64,000 nucleotides of DNA from assembly GCA_018001935.1 (NCBI GenBank), contig JAGNHB010000019.1, forward strand, positions 19,416 through 83,415, in the 5' to 3' direction. How positions within the stretch are numbered: the stretch's first letter is position 1; each line of letters opens with the position of its first letter. Shown here piece after piece: positions 18,652 to 28,349 of this stretch. Made by a program: the position numbers and the translations under genes. Under the pieces are notes generated by a model, which saw only the letters and a program-made list of their open reading frames with translations, was not told the origin of the DNA and ran no database searches. Source of the DNA: Acidobacteriota bacterium. Its GTDB lineage: Bacteria; Acidobacteriota; JAAYUB01.

Positions 18652-20094
18652 ATGCCCCCCTTCGACCCGGCACGCTTCGCGGACACCATCGCCGCCCCGG
18701 TGACGCCGCCGGGGCGGGGGGGGGTGTCCATGGTCCGGGTCAGCGGGCGGCGGGCCCGCGAGATCCTGGAGCGGGTCTTCCGCCCCGCGCCCGCAACTCT
18801 TCCGGCCCCTCCGGGCGCCGGCCCGCGGGAGGGCCCCGCCTTCGTGCCCAGGGCCCGACACGCCACCCTGGGGACCGTGATCGACCCGTCGGACGGCCGC
18901 CCGGTGGACCAGGCGCTGGCCCTGTGGTTCCCCGCGCCGCGCTCCTACACGGGGGAGGACGTGGCGGAGCTGTCCTTCCACGGCTCCCCGGTCCTGGTGG
19001 GGCACGTCATGGAGGTGATCCTGGCCGCCGGCGCCCGCCCCGCCGACCCGGGCGAGTTCACCCGGCGGGCCTTCGTCAACGGCCGCCTGGACCTGTGCCA
19101 GGCGGAGGCGGTCCGGGCCCTGACCGAGTCCGGGACCCGCCTTCAGGCCGAGCTGGCCCGGAAACAGATGGGGGGGGAGACCGCCGCGCTCGTCCGGCCG
19201 CTCAAGGAGAGACTCCTCGACCTCGTCGTCCGGCTGGAGACCCTGGTGGAGTTCGACGAGGACCAGGGCGGCCTGGCGGTCCCCGGGGACCCGCGGGCGG
19301 AGCTGGCGGACCTGGGGGAGCGCTTCGCGCGGATCGAACGGGGGTTCCGCTTCGCGAGCCTGGCCGGGAGCGGTTTCACCCTGGTCCTGGCCGGCCGCCC
19401 CAACGCCGGGAAGTCCACCCTGTTCAACGCGCTCCTGGGGCGGGAGCGGGCCATCGTCACCGAGTTCCCCGGCACGACGCGGGACGCCCTTCGCGAGGAC
19501 GCGAACCTCTTCGGCATCCCCGCGGTGCTGGTGGACACCGCGGGCATCCGTCCCCCCGCCGACCCCGTGGAATCCCTCAGCATCGATCGCACGCGGCAGG
19601 CCCTGGCCGAAGCCGACGCGGTGCTCTTCGTCGCGGACGGTTCGAGGCCCTGGGGCCCCGACGACGAACACGCCGCCGAGGCGCTCCCCGACGCCCACCG
19701 GGTCGTGGCCCTGGCCAAGTCAGACCTCCCGCCGCAGCTCCCGCGGGAAACGCTCGAGAAGCGGTTCCCGGGAAGCCGGGTCATCGCCGTGTCCTCCCGC
19801 ACCGGGGAAAACCTCGCCGAACTCCGCCTCGCCCTCTACCGGACCATCCTCCCGGAAGCGGACCTCCCGGACGAGGGGCAGGGGACCCTGACCTCCCTCC
19901 GTCAGCAGGCGTGCATCCGCGGGGCTTCGGATGCGCTGGCCGCGGGCCTCCGGGCCGTGGAGGCGGGCCACTCCGAGGAGTATGCCCTCGCTCACCTCCG
20001 GCGCGCCCTTGCCGCCCTCGACGAACTGACCGGTCAGACGGCGGCCGCCGACATTCTGGACCGCATTTTCTCGAATTTCTGCGTCGGGAAGTAA
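18652..20094 (+). CDS. mnmE: tRNA modification GTPase MnmE
   Basis: 480 residues. With MnmG it forms the 5-(carboxymethyl)aminomethyl group on wobble uridine of certain tRNAs. Seen: N-terminal tetrahydrofolate-binding domain (PGRGGVSMVRVSG, EDVAELSFHGSP), the inserted G domain with G1 GRPNAGKSTLFNALL, G2 GTTRD, G3 DTAGIR, and the C-terminal FCVGK (usual FCIGK, the catalytic Cys retained). The stop is followed by a 120-base gap with the pilB promoter. Confidence 0.96.
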   Translation: MPPFDPARFADTIAAPVTPPGRGGVSMVRVSGRRAREILERVFRPAPATLPAPPGAGPREGPAFVPRARHATLGTVIDPSDGRPVDQALALWFPAPRSYTGEDVAELSFHGSPVLVGHVMEVILAAGARPADPGEFTRRAFVNGRLDLCQAEAVRALTESGTRLQAELARKQMGGETAALVRPLKERLLDLVVRLETLVEFDEDQGGLAVPGDPRAELADLGERFARIERGFRFASLAGSGFTLVLAGRPNAGKSTLFNALLGRERAIVTEFPGTTRDALREDANLFGIPAVLVDTAGIRPPADPVESLSIDRTRQALAEADAVLFVADGSRPWGPDDEHAAEALPDAHRVVALAKSDLPPQLPRETLEKRFPGSRVIAVSSRTGENLAELRLALYRTILPEADLPDEGQGTLTSLRQQACIRGASDALAAGLRAVEAGHSEEYALAHLRRALAALDELTGQTAAADILDRIFSNFCVGK

Positions 20095-20112
20095 CCGACA
20101 AAAAATCAAGGC

Positions 20113-20141
20113 TTGACATCCCCCCCGCATTACCGTAAGAT
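20113..20141 (+). promoter_or_regulatory. Sigma-70-type promoter for pilB
   Basis: TTGACA at 20113-20118, 17-base spacer, TAAGAT at 20136-20141. It lies 75 bases before the pilB ATG, leaving a leader of about 70 bases. Confidence 0.65.
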
Positions 20142-20216
20142 ACGGCTGTCGATAGTAGAATTTTCCAAAAGTTACAGGGATTCCAGCTTGACTAGAAACA
20201 CACACGGGATGATTTC

Positions 20217-21944
20217 ATGACCACCAAGATCGGAGACCTGCTCCTCCGCGAGAAGATGATCTCCGCGGAGCAGCTCAACAAGGCCCTGGAGCACCAGAAG
20301 AAGTACGGTGGCAAGATCGGCAGCATCCTGGTGGAGATGCAGTTCATCACGGAAGACGACATCACCAGTGTGCTGAGCCGCCAGTACGGCGTTCCCTCCA
20401 TCAACCTCGACTACTTCGAGGTCGATGCCGACGTGGTGAAGCTCATACCACTCGAAACGGCGCAGAAGTACCAGGTCCTGCCCCTGAGCCGGGTCGGGAA
20501 CACCCTGACCATCGCCACCACGGACCCGTCCAACGTGTTCGCCATGGACGACATCAAGTTCATGACCGGCTTCAACATCGAGCCGGTCATCGCGTCCGAG
20601 GGCGGCATCATGCGGTCCATCGAGAAGTACTACGGGACGCCCCACTCCATCGAGCTCAAGAAGGTCTTCGACGACCTGAGCATCGAGAAGAAGAAGGACG
20701 AGTTCGACCTGGAGCTGGAGGAGGAACAGGAGCAGCTGGACGTCGACGAGCTGCAGAAGTCCAGCGAGGAAGCCCCCATCATCCGGCTGGTGAACCTGAT
20801 CATGCTGGACGCCATCAAGAAGGGCGCGTCCGACATCCACATCGAGGCGTTCGAGAAGGAACTCCGGGTGCGCATGCGCATCGACGGCATCCTCTACGCC
20901 ATCATGTCCCCCCCCCTGAAGCTGAAGGACGCCCTGACGTCGCGCATCAAGATCATGTCCAAGATGGACATCGCCGAGAAGCGCCTCCCCCAGGACGGCC
21001 GCATCAAGATCAAGACGACCCTGGACAACAAGAAGCTCGAGATCGACTTCCGCGTGTCCTGCCTCCCCTGCATCTTCGGGGAGAAAATCGTCCTCCGCCT
21101 GCTGGACAAGACCAAGCTCATGCTGGACATGACCAAGCTCGGCATGGAGCCCAGCACCCTGGCCTCCTTCGAGACGGCCATCTGCAAGCCCTACGGCATG
21201 GTGCTGGTGACGGGCCCGACGGGCAGCGGGAAGACCAACACGCTGTACTCGGCCGTCAGCCGGCTCAACCAGGTGGACGTGAACATCATGACCGCCGAGG
21301 ACCCGGTGGAGTTCAACATCGTGGGCGTCAACCAGTGCCAGACCCACGAGGCCATCGGCCTCACCTTCGCCGCGGCGCTCCGCTCCTTCCTCCGGCAGGA
21401 CCCCAACATCGTCCTGGTGGGCGAGATCCGCGACTTCGAGACGGCGGAAATCGCCATCAAGGCCGCCCTCACGGGCCACCTGGTGCTCAGCACGCTGCAC
21501 ACCAACGATGCGCCGTCCACCGTCAACCGCCTGCTCAACATGGGCATCGAGCCGTTCCTCGTCTCCAACAGCCTCCTGCTCATCGCGGCCCAGCGCCTCA
21601 TCCGCCGGATCTGCAACAACTGCAAGGTCGAGGACAAGATCCCCAAGAAGACCCTCATCGACATCGGGTTCAGCCCCGACGAGGCGAACAGCGTCGTGAC
21701 CTACCGAGGGCAGGGGTGCGACATCTGCAACAACACGGGCTACAAGGGCCGCCTGGGCCTTTTCGAGGCCATGTCCATCTCCGAGGAGATTTCCGAGCTG
21801 ATCCTGATCGGGGCTTCCGCCCGCGAACTGAAGCGCAAGGCCATGGAGGAGGGGATGATCACCCTCCGCCGCAGCGGGCTCCTGAAAATCAAGGAGGGGA
21901 TCACGACCGTCGAAGAAGTGCTTCGGGAAACCGTAAAAGACTGA
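20217..21944 (+). CDS. pilB: Type IV pilus assembly ATPase PilB
   Basis: 575 residues. Cytoplasmic hexameric motor that drives pilus extension. An N-terminal MshEN/T2SSE_N-type domain (IGDLLLREKMISAEQLNKAL) is followed by the ATPase: Walker A GPTGSGKTNTLYS, Asp box MTAEDPVEF, Walker B LVGEIRDFETAEIA, His box STLHTNDA. A zinc tetracysteine follows (CNNC then CDICNNTG), the mark of PilB/GspE rather than PilT. Acidic linker EEEQEQLDVDE precedes the catalytic part. pilT and pilC follow, so a pilus rather than a secretion role is favoured. Confidence 0.95.
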   Translation: MTTKIGDLLLREKMISAEQLNKALEHQKKYGGKIGSILVEMQFITEDDITSVLSRQYGVPSINLDYFEVDADVVKLIPLETAQKYQVLPLSRVGNTLTIATTDPSNVFAMDDIKFMTGFNIEPVIASEGGIMRSIEKYYGTPHSIELKKVFDDLSIEKKKDEFDLELEEEQEQLDVDELQKSSEEAPIIRLVNLIMLDAIKKGASDIHIEAFEKELRVRMRIDGILYAIMSPPLKLKDALTSRIKIMSKMDIAEKRLPQDGRIKIKTTLDNKKLEIDFRVSCLPCIFGEKIVLRLLDKTKLMLDMTKLGMEPSTLASFETAICKPYGMVLVTGPTGSGKTNTLYSAVSRLNQVDVNIMTAEDPVEFNIVGVNQCQTHEAIGLTFAAALRSFLRQDPNIVLVGEIRDFETAEIAIKAALTGHLVLSTLHTNDAPSTVNRLLNMGIEPFLVSNSLLLIAAQRLIRRICNNCKVEDKIPKKTLIDIGFSPDEANSVVTYRGQGCDICNNTGYKGRLGLFEAMSISEEISELILIGASARELKRKAMEEGMITLRRSGLLKIKEGITTVEEVLRETVKD

Positions 21945-21950
21945 CGATGA

Positions 21951-21993
21951 CCATTTTTCTCGGGAAAACTGTTGCTCTCCCCTGAGAAAATGG
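21951..21993 (+). terminator. Hairpin between pilB and pilT overlapping the pilT promoter
   Basis: CCATTTTTCTCGGG (21951-21964) pairs with CCCTGAGAAAATGG (21980-21993) with one mismatch or bulge and a 15-base loop. It begins 6 bases after the pilB stop. The right arm runs into the -10 of the pilT promoter. It may end pilB transcripts or be a regulatory structure; no T-run directly follows. Confidence 0.45.
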
Positions 21994-22000
21994 TTATAAT
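21972..22000 (+). promoter_or_regulatory. Sigma-70-type promoter for pilT
   Basis: TTGCTC at 21972-21977, 17-base spacer, perfect TATAAT at 21995-22000, 39 bases before the pilT ATG. The -35 lies in the hairpin loop. Confidence 0.65.
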
Positions 22001-22039
22001 GACACTGATTTTTCCATTATCGGCCATTGAAGAGGACCC

Positions 22040-23176
22040 ATGGTATCACTTCCGGAATTGCTCAGAAAATTGAAGGAATTGCAGGGTTCGGACCTTCACC
22101 TGACCACCGGCACGCCCCCGCAGGTCCGCATCGACGGCTCCCTCCGCCCGCTCGACCTGCCCCCGCTGACGGCGGCCGAGACCAAGCGGCTGGCCTACAG
22201 CGTGCTGACGGACGCCCAGAAACACCGGCTGGAGGAGAACCTCGAGCTGGACTTCTCCTTCGGCGTCAAGGACGTGTCCCGGTTCCGGGGGAACATCTTC
22301 TACCAGCGCGGGGCCATCGCCGCGGTTTTCCGAATCATTCCCTTCGAAATCAAGAGTTTCGAAGCGCTCGGCCTCCCGGCGCCGGTGACGACCCTCTGCG
22401 AGAAGCCCCGCGGCCTCATCCTGGTCACGGGGCCGACGGGCAGCGGCAAGTCCACGACGCTGGCGACGATGATCGACAAGATCAACCGCGACCGCCACGA
22501 GCACATCGTGACGCTGGAGGACCCCATCGAGTTCCTCCACCCGCACCGGAACTGCATCGTCAACCAGCGCGAGATCCTCAGCGACACCCACTCCTTCAAC
22601 AACGCGCTCCGCGTCGTGCTCCGGCAGGATCCCGACGTGGTCCTCGTGGGCGAGATGCGTGACCTCGAGACCATCGAGGCCGCCCTCCGCGTCGCCGAGA
22701 CGGGCCACCTCACGCTGGCCACCCTTCACACGAACACCGCCATCAGCACCATCAACCGCATTATCGACGTGTTCCCGGCCCACCAGCAGCAGCAGATCCG
22801 GACCCAGCTCTCCATGGTGCTGGAAGGGGTCCTCTGCCAGACGCTCCTCCCCCGGCAGGGCGGCGTGGGGCGCTGCATGGCCATGGAGATCATGGTCCCC
22901 ACCTCCGGTATCCGGAACCTGATCCGCGAGGACAAGATCCACCAGATCTACTCCGCCATGCAGACCGGCCAGGAAAAGCACGGCATGCAGACCTTCAACC
23001 AGTCCCTGGCGAGCTTATATCTCGGAAAACAGATTTCCCTGGAGATGGCGATGCTCAAATCGCCCAACCCGGGGGAATTGGAAGACCTGATCAAGAGGGG
23101 TGTCGGGGTGGTGCACACGGCTGCCTCGGCCCCGACCCGGCCCCGGCCGCCCATTCCTCCGGGCGGACGCTCGTAA
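22040..23176 (+). CDS. pilT: Type IV pilus retraction ATPase PilT
   Basis: 378 residues. Motor for pilus retraction and twitching motility. N-terminal PAS-like domain (LRKLKELQGSDLHLTTGTPP), Walker A GPTGSGKSTTLATM, Asp box TLEDPIEFLH, Walker B LVGEMRDLETIEAAL, His box ATLHTNTA, and C-terminal helices near LYLGKQISLEMAM (the AIRNLIRE-type motif reads GIRNLIRED). No tetracysteine, which separates it from PilB. AGAGGA precedes the ATG. The last 25 residues are Pro/Arg-rich and look unstructured. Confidence 0.95.
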   Translation: MVSLPELLRKLKELQGSDLHLTTGTPPQVRIDGSLRPLDLPPLTAAETKRLAYSVLTDAQKHRLEENLELDFSFGVKDVSRFRGNIFYQRGAIAAVFRIIPFEIKSFEALGLPAPVTTLCEKPRGLILVTGPTGSGKSTTLATMIDKINRDRHEHIVTLEDPIEFLHPHRNCIVNQREILSDTHSFNNALRVVLRQDPDVVLVGEMRDLETIEAALRVAETGHLTLATLHTNTAISTINRIIDVFPAHQQQQIRTQLSMVLEGVLCQTLLPRQGGVGRCMAMEIMVPTSGIRNLIREDKIHQIYSAMQTGQEKHGMQTFNQSLASLYLGKQISLEMAMLKSPNPGELEDLIKRGVGVVHTAASAPTRPRPPIPPGGRS

Positions 23177-23196
23177 GACCACCAATGGAGTGAGCT

Positions 23197-24417
23197 ATGC
23201 CGACTTTCGTATTTCGCGGTAAACACATGGTGACGAATGCCATCGTCTCGGGGGAGCGGTTCGCGCCCAACAAGCAGGCCCTGATGACGATGCTGAGGGG
23301 GGAGCAGATCAACCCCATCAGCGTCAAGGAAAAGGGCAAGGAGATCGCGCTGCCGACCCTGAAGAAAAAGGTGGCGGAGAGGGACATCGCCCTCTTCACC
23401 CGCCAGTTCGCCGTCATGATCGATTCAGGCCTCCCCCTCGTGCAGTGCCTCCGCATCCTGGGGACCCAGCAGGAGAAACCGGCGTTCCAGCAGGTGCTCT
23501 TCCAGATCCAGCGGGACGTCGAGAGCGGCATGTCGCTGGCCGACTCGCTGGGCAAGCACCCGCGGGTCTTCGACAACCTCTACGTGAACATGGTGGCTGC
23601 GGGCGAGTCCGGCGGCATCCTCGACCTGATCCTCAAGCGGCTGTCCGCCTACATGGAGAAGATGGTCAAGCTCAAGAGCGCCATCAAGTCGGCCCTCATC
23701 TACCCCGCGGTGGTCATGAGCGTCGCGGTCGTGGCGGTCTTCCTCCTCCTCTGGCTGGTCATCCCCACGTTCGCCTCCCTCTTCACCGGCCTCGGCGCCG
23801 AACTGCCGCTCCCCACCAAGATCGTCATCGCGCTGTCCAACTTCATCGCGCGTTTCGCCTGGCTCGTCATCATCCTGCTCGGGTTCGCCTTCTACGCCCT
23901 GAAGAAATGGTACGAAACCGACGGCGGGAAGCACGCCATCGACCGCTTCCTCCTGAAGATCCCCGTCATCGGCAACCTGCTGATGAAAATCGCGATCTCC
24001 CGTTTCACCAAGACGCTCAGCACGCTCATCACCAGCGGCATCCCGATCCTCGAGGGGCTCGACATCACCTCCCGTGCCGCGGGCAACGTCATCTACGAAG
24101 ACGCCATCAAGGTGATCCGCAAGGAAGTCGAGGCCGGGAAGTCCCTGTCCGGGCCCATGGAGGAGTCGGGGCGTTTCCCCACCATGGTCATCCAGATGGT
24201 CAGCGTCGGCGAGCAGACCGGCGAGCTGGACAACATGATGGACCGCGTCGCCACGTTTTACGAGGACGAGGTCGATCGTGCCGTCGCGAACCTCATGAGC
24301 CTCCTGGAACCCATCCTGCTGGTTTTCCTCGGGGCCACCATCGGGTCCATCGTCGTGTCCATGTACCTACCCATGTTCGCCCTCATCTCCAAACTGGCGG
24401 GTTCCGGCGCGAAGTGA
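23197..24417 (+). CDS. pilC: Type IV pilus inner-membrane platform protein PilC
   Basis: 406 residues with two T2SSF repeats, each a helical bundle with a membrane segment: first about 70-195 (FTRQFAVMIDSGLPLVQCL, MVAAGESGGILDLIL), second about 275-400 (FTKTLSTLITSGIPILEGL, MVSVGEQTGELDNMM), three membrane segments (about 170-195, 220-240, 375-400). It couples the PilB and PilT motors to pilin insertion. ATG with TGGAGTGAG upstream. A perfect hairpin terminator follows. Confidence 0.95.
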   Translation: MPTFVFRGKHMVTNAIVSGERFAPNKQALMTMLRGEQINPISVKEKGKEIALPTLKKKVAERDIALFTRQFAVMIDSGLPLVQCLRILGTQQEKPAFQQVLFQIQRDVESGMSLADSLGKHPRVFDNLYVNMVAAGESGGILDLILKRLSAYMEKMVKLKSAIKSALIYPAVVMSVAVVAVFLLLWLVIPTFASLFTGLGAELPLPTKIVIALSNFIARFAWLVIILLGFAFYALKKWYETDGGKHAIDRFLLKIPVIGNLLMKIAISRFTKTLSTLITSGIPILEGLDITSRAAGNVIYEDAIKVIRKEVEAGKSLSGPMEESGRFPTMVIQMVSVGEQTGELDNMMDRVATFYEDEVDRAVANLMSLLEPILLVFLGATIGSIVVSMYLPMFALISKLAGSGAK

Positions 24418-24441
24418 CCCCGGCCTGACACCGTTCCCGAC

Positions 24442-24479
24442 AGCCCCTGAAATCGGGTGGATTTCAGGGGCTTCGTTTT
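24442..24479 (+). terminator. Rho-independent terminator after pilC
   Basis: AGCCCCTGAAATC (24442-24454) pairs perfectly with GATTTCAGGGGCT (24460-24472) over 13 bases around a 5-base loop, followed by TCGTTTT. It ends only 12 bases before the pilS ATG, so pilS must be read through or started from a promoter inside or upstream of the hairpin. Confidence 0.75.
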
Positions 24480-24483
24480 GATT

Positions 24484-26124
24484 ATGGAAGACTTTACACG
24501 GAAGATCAACCTGGTCATCGCCTTCCGGGCGGTCATGATCCCGCTGATCTTCGTGACCGTTTACTTCACCAACGAGTTCGGGGTGCCCCAGGGAGTCGTC
24601 GCGGACGTCTTCTACCCGGCGATGACTTTCTTCTTCTTCCTGAACGCCTTCTGGGTCTTCCTCAACCGCCTGCCCGATTACTCCCACCACGCCTTGCTCT
24701 TCGCCCACGTCCTGTGCGACATCCTGATGATCGCCTTCACCGTGTTCTCCACCGGGGGGATCGAGACCCCCTTCCCGCTCCTCTACATCCTGGTCATCAT
24801 GTACTCCAGCCTCTTCCTGGATTTTTACGGGATCCTCGTCGTCACCGGCCTCACCTGCCTCGCTCACCTGTTCACCCTCGGCCTTCTGCTGTTCGGGGTT
24901 TTCTCCACGCGCAGCCCGCTGCCCGCGAAGTCCTTCATCCTCTCCGCCGAGGTGTCCATCCTGGGGAACGTCATCGTCGGGATGCTGACGGGCTTCCTCC
25001 AGGAGCGCCTCAAGCGGGCCCGGCTTCGCGTGGAGCAGCAGTTCAGCCGAATCCAGGACCTCAACGAGTACAACACATACATCCTGGACAACATCCGCAG
25101 CGGCCTGCTGACCACCGACTGCGATTTCAACGTCGTCAAGATCAACCAGATGGGGACACGCCTCCTGAACCGGGAGCCCGAGGCCATCCTGGGGAGGAAC
25201 GCCATGGAGCTGTTTCGCCTCACCCCGGACGAGCAGGGCCTGGTGGACTTCTCCCCCCACGAGCAGAAAGCGGTCCGCGTGGAGAAGTGGCTCGAGGTGA
25301 ACAACGAGGATTCCCTGTTCGTGGGGCTGTCCATCTCGCCCATCCTGATCCGGAACGAGGTGAACGGGTACATCTTCATCTTCCAGGACCTGACGGACAT
25401 CAAGAAGCTCGAGAACGAAATCGAGATTCAGAAGCGCATGGCGGCCATCGGCAACCTGTCGGCCGCCATCGCCCACGAGATCCGGAACCCCCTGGCGTCC
25501 ATGACCGGGTCGATCCAGGTGCTCAAGAAGCAACTGGAGCTGACGGCGTCCCAGCGGCACCTGATGGACATCATCCTGCGCGAGTCCCACCGGCTGGACC
25601 GGATCATCGCCAACTTCCTCCAATTCGCGGCCTTCCGGAAATTCTCCCCCCGGGAATTCGACATGGCCGCGCTGATCCGGGAGACGATCTTCCTGTTCCA
25701 GAACAGCCCCGAGTTCCGTCCGGATCACCGGGTCCGGCTGGAATGCCCCGACGGCGAGATCCAGATGGTCGGCGACCCCGACCAGCTCAAGCAGGTGTTC
25801 TGGAACCTCTGTTCCAATGCCGTCAAGGCCATGCCCCGGGGCGGGCTGATCGGGATCACCTGTTCCCGCGAAGGGCGCGCGGTCCGCCTGAACTTCCGCG
25901 ACGAGGGGCGCGGCATGGCGCCGGAAGAGATCCAGCACCTGTTCGAGCCTTTCCAGAGCCGCTTCCCCGGCGGGCTCGGGCTGGGGATGGCCATCGTGTA
26001 CCGCATCATCACCGACCACGGCGGGAAGGTGGATGTCCAGAGCACCCCCGGGAAAGGGACCACGTTCTCCCTGTCGATCCCGTTGACCGGGAAAAAGACC
26101 CCCGGCGAGGAGGCGAAGAAGTGA
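24484..26124 (+). CDS. pilS: PilS-like sensor histidine kinase
   Basis: 546 residues from ATG 24484; an earlier in-frame GTG at 24457 lies inside the terminator hairpin and is rejected. Six hydrophobic segments fill residues about 8-180, as in PilS, then a coil, a PAS domain about 190-310 (NEYNTYILDNIRSGLLTTD), HisKA with SAAIAHEIRNPLASMTG, and HATPase with NLCSNAVKAM, DEGRGM and GLGLGMAIV. In Pseudomonas PilS monitors pilin in the inner membrane and controls PilR. It overlaps pilR by 4 bases (GTGA). Gene order pilC-pilS-pilR supports the name. Confidence 0.88.
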   Translation: MEDFTRKINLVIAFRAVMIPLIFVTVYFTNEFGVPQGVVADVFYPAMTFFFFLNAFWVFLNRLPDYSHHALLFAHVLCDILMIAFTVFSTGGIETPFPLLYILVIMYSSLFLDFYGILVVTGLTCLAHLFTLGLLLFGVFSTRSPLPAKSFILSAEVSILGNVIVGMLTGFLQERLKRARLRVEQQFSRIQDLNEYNTYILDNIRSGLLTTDCDFNVVKINQMGTRLLNREPEAILGRNAMELFRLTPDEQGLVDFSPHEQKAVRVEKWLEVNNEDSLFVGLSISPILIRNEVNGYIFIFQDLTDIKKLENEIEIQKRMAAIGNLSAAIAHEIRNPLASMTGSIQVLKKQLELTASQRHLMDIILRESHRLDRIIANFLQFAAFRKFSPREFDMAALIRETIFLFQNSPEFRPDHRVRLECPDGEIQMVGDPDQLKQVFWNLCSNAVKAMPRGGLIGITCSREGRAVRLNFRDEGRGMAPEEIQHLFEPFQSRFPGGLGLGMAIVYRIITDHGGKVDVQSTPGKGTTFSLSIPLTGKKTPGEEAKK

Positions 26125-27491
26125 ACCTGTTGATCGTGGACGACGAGCAGAGCATGCGGGAACTCCTGGAGATCGTCTTCCGGGAGGAAGGGTACGGGGT
26201 CCTGACCGCTTCCAGCCTCGAGAGCGCCTACGAGGCGGTCCGGAAGAACGACGTGGACATCGTGGTGTCCGACCTCAAGCTCTCGGACGGGACCGGCATG
26301 GACCTGCTCCAGACGCTTCGCGAGGAGAAGCCCGAGATCCTCTTCATCCTCATCACGGCGTACGCCTCGGCGGACAGCGCCATCGACGCCCTCAAGTACG
26401 GGGCGTTCGACTACGTCACCAAGCCCTTCGACGTCGAGGAACTGAAGGGCATCGTGCACAACGCCGTCGAGCGTTCGGTCCAGGTGCAGAGCTCGCCCCA
26501 CCTCCCCCCCGGGGAGAACGCGCCGCCGAGGATCGTGGGGATCTCCCCGGCCATGCTGAAGATCTACAAGACCATCGGCGTCGTCGCCCCCACCGACAGC
26601 ACCATCCTCCTCACCGGCGAAAGCGGTACGGGGAAGGAGATGATCGCCCGCGTCATCCACGATTCGAGCCCCCGGAAGGGGTTCTCGTTCGTCTCCATCA
26701 ACTGCGGGTCACTGCCCGAGACCCTCCTGGAGAGCGAGCTGTTCGGGTACATGAAGGGGGCTTTCACCGGGGCTTTCGCCAACAAGAAAGGGCTCTTCGA
26801 GGAAGCGCACCGGGGGACGCTCCTCCTGGACGAGATCGCCGAGACCTCGCTGGCCATGCAGGTGAAACTCCTGCGGGCCATCCAGGAGAAGCGGATCCGG
26901 AGGCTCGGCAGCACGGAGGAGATCCCCGTGGACGTGCGGATCATCGCGGCCACCAACAAGGACCTCGCCGGGCAGATCCGCAAGGGGGCCTTCCGGGAGG
27001 ACCTCTACTACCGCATCGCCGTGATCCCCATCCACCTGCCCCCCATCCGGGAACGGCGGGAGGACATCCCCCAGCTCGCCAACTACTTCCTCCAGCGGTT
27101 CAGCCGCAAGCTCAGCAAGGACCTCAAGGGTTTCGAGCGGGCGGCGATGGAGAAGCTGATGGCCCACGAGTGGAAGGGCAACGTCCGGGAGCTCGAGAAC
27201 GTCGTCGAGCGGGCGGTCGCCCTCGAGACCACCGACATGATCCAGCTCGAACGGCTCCCGGAGGAGGTGGTGCTGTCCGGCCGCGTGTCCATGGAGGAGT
27301 TCATCCCCCAGTCGGAACTCCCGGAGGAAGGCCTCAACATCGACCACTACCTGGAGGCCATCGAGCGCAGGCTCATCCTCAAGGCCCTGGAGCGGACCGG
27401 CGGCGTCCAGATCAAGGCGGCCAAGGTCCTGCAGATCTCCTACCGGAGCTTCATACACCGGATGCACAAGCTGGGGATCAATCTCCCGTGA
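26121..27491 (+). CDS. pilR: PilR-like sigma-54-dependent response regulator
   Basis: 456 residues from GTG 26121. Receiver about 1-120 with D7-D8 and acceptor D51 (IVVSDLKLSDG); AAA+ domain about 140-380 with Walker A GESGTGKEMIA, the sigma-54 contact loop GAFTGAF, Walker B GTLLLDEIAE; C-terminal Fis-type helix-turn-helix (GGVQIKAAKVLQISYRSF). It should activate -24/-12 promoters; such a promoter is present in front of pilA at 47083-47097. It overlaps both pilS and the following ABC ATPase gene by 4 bases, putting an ABC transporter on the same message. Confidence 0.92.
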   Translation: MNLLIVDDEQSMRELLEIVFREEGYGVLTASSLESAYEAVRKNDVDIVVSDLKLSDGTGMDLLQTLREEKPEILFILITAYASADSAIDALKYGAFDYVTKPFDVEELKGIVHNAVERSVQVQSSPHLPPGENAPPRIVGISPAMLKIYKTIGVVAPTDSTILLTGESGTGKEMIARVIHDSSPRKGFSFVSINCGSLPETLLESELFGYMKGAFTGAFANKKGLFEEAHRGTLLLDEIAETSLAMQVKLLRAIQEKRIRRLGSTEEIPVDVRIIAATNKDLAGQIRKGAFREDLYYRIAVIPIHLPPIRERREDIPQLANYFLQRFSRKLSKDLKGFERAAMEKLMAHEWKGNVRELENVVERAVALETTDMIQLERLPEEVVLSGRVSMEEFIPQSELPEEGLNIDHYLEAIERRLILKALERTGGVQIKAAKVLQISYRSFIHRMHKLGINLP

Positions 27492-28349
27492 GCCACCCCC
27501 GCCCGCAGACCTGGGAAGTCGAGGGGCTCTCCTACGCCGTGGAGGGCAAGGAGATCCTCCGGGACCTGGCCTTCGGGGTCGAGGAGGGCGAATTCCTCTC
27601 GGTCATCGGCCCGAACGGGGCGGGAAAGACGACCCTGCTGCGCCACCTCAACCGGGGCCTTCTCTCCCGCCGGAAAATCCGTTTCCGGGCGCGGTGGCTG
27701 GACCAGTGGAGGGTGCCGGAGCTGGCGCGGTACCTGTCTTACGTGCCCCAGATGAAGGGCGGTGTCCCGCCCTACGACGTGACGTCCTTTCTCCTGATGA
27801 GCCGGCACCCGCACATCTCGCCCTGGCGGGGTCCCCTTCGGAGCGACCGGGAGATCGTCGACGCCGTGGTGCGCCGGGCGGGCCTGGGCGACCTGGCCGG
27901 CCGGCAGCTGGACACCCTCAGCGGGGGGGAGCGCCAGGTCGCCTACATCGCGGCCGCCATGGCCCAGCAGACCCCCGCCGTGCTCCTGGACGAGCCCACC
28001 GTCTACCTGGACCCGGGCCACGAGGCGGGTGTGGCCGCGCTCCTGGGCGACCTCAACCGGCGGGACGGCAAAACAGTGGTGATGGTCACCCACGACGCCA
28101 ACCTGGCCATGGCCCTGTCGGACCGGGTCCTCGGGCTCAAGGACGGCCGCCTCCATTTCCTGAAGCGGGTCCCGGACCTCACCCGGCAGGACCTCGAAGC
28201 CCTCTTCGCGGTGGAGTTCGCGACCTTCGTCGAAAGCCCCGGCGGGTCCTCGACCGTTTACCTCCCCGTCCCCCGGCATCCCGGGGGAGGCCACCCGCCG
28301 GCGGGCCCCGACCGGGGCGCGGCGGCCGGGGGGGAAGGGGGGCGCCCCC

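Noticed and set aside
24457..24483. Upstream GTG start for pilS
   Set aside because: It lies inside the terminator hairpin; ATG 24484 is the first start outside it and begins with a normal membrane-kinase N-terminus.
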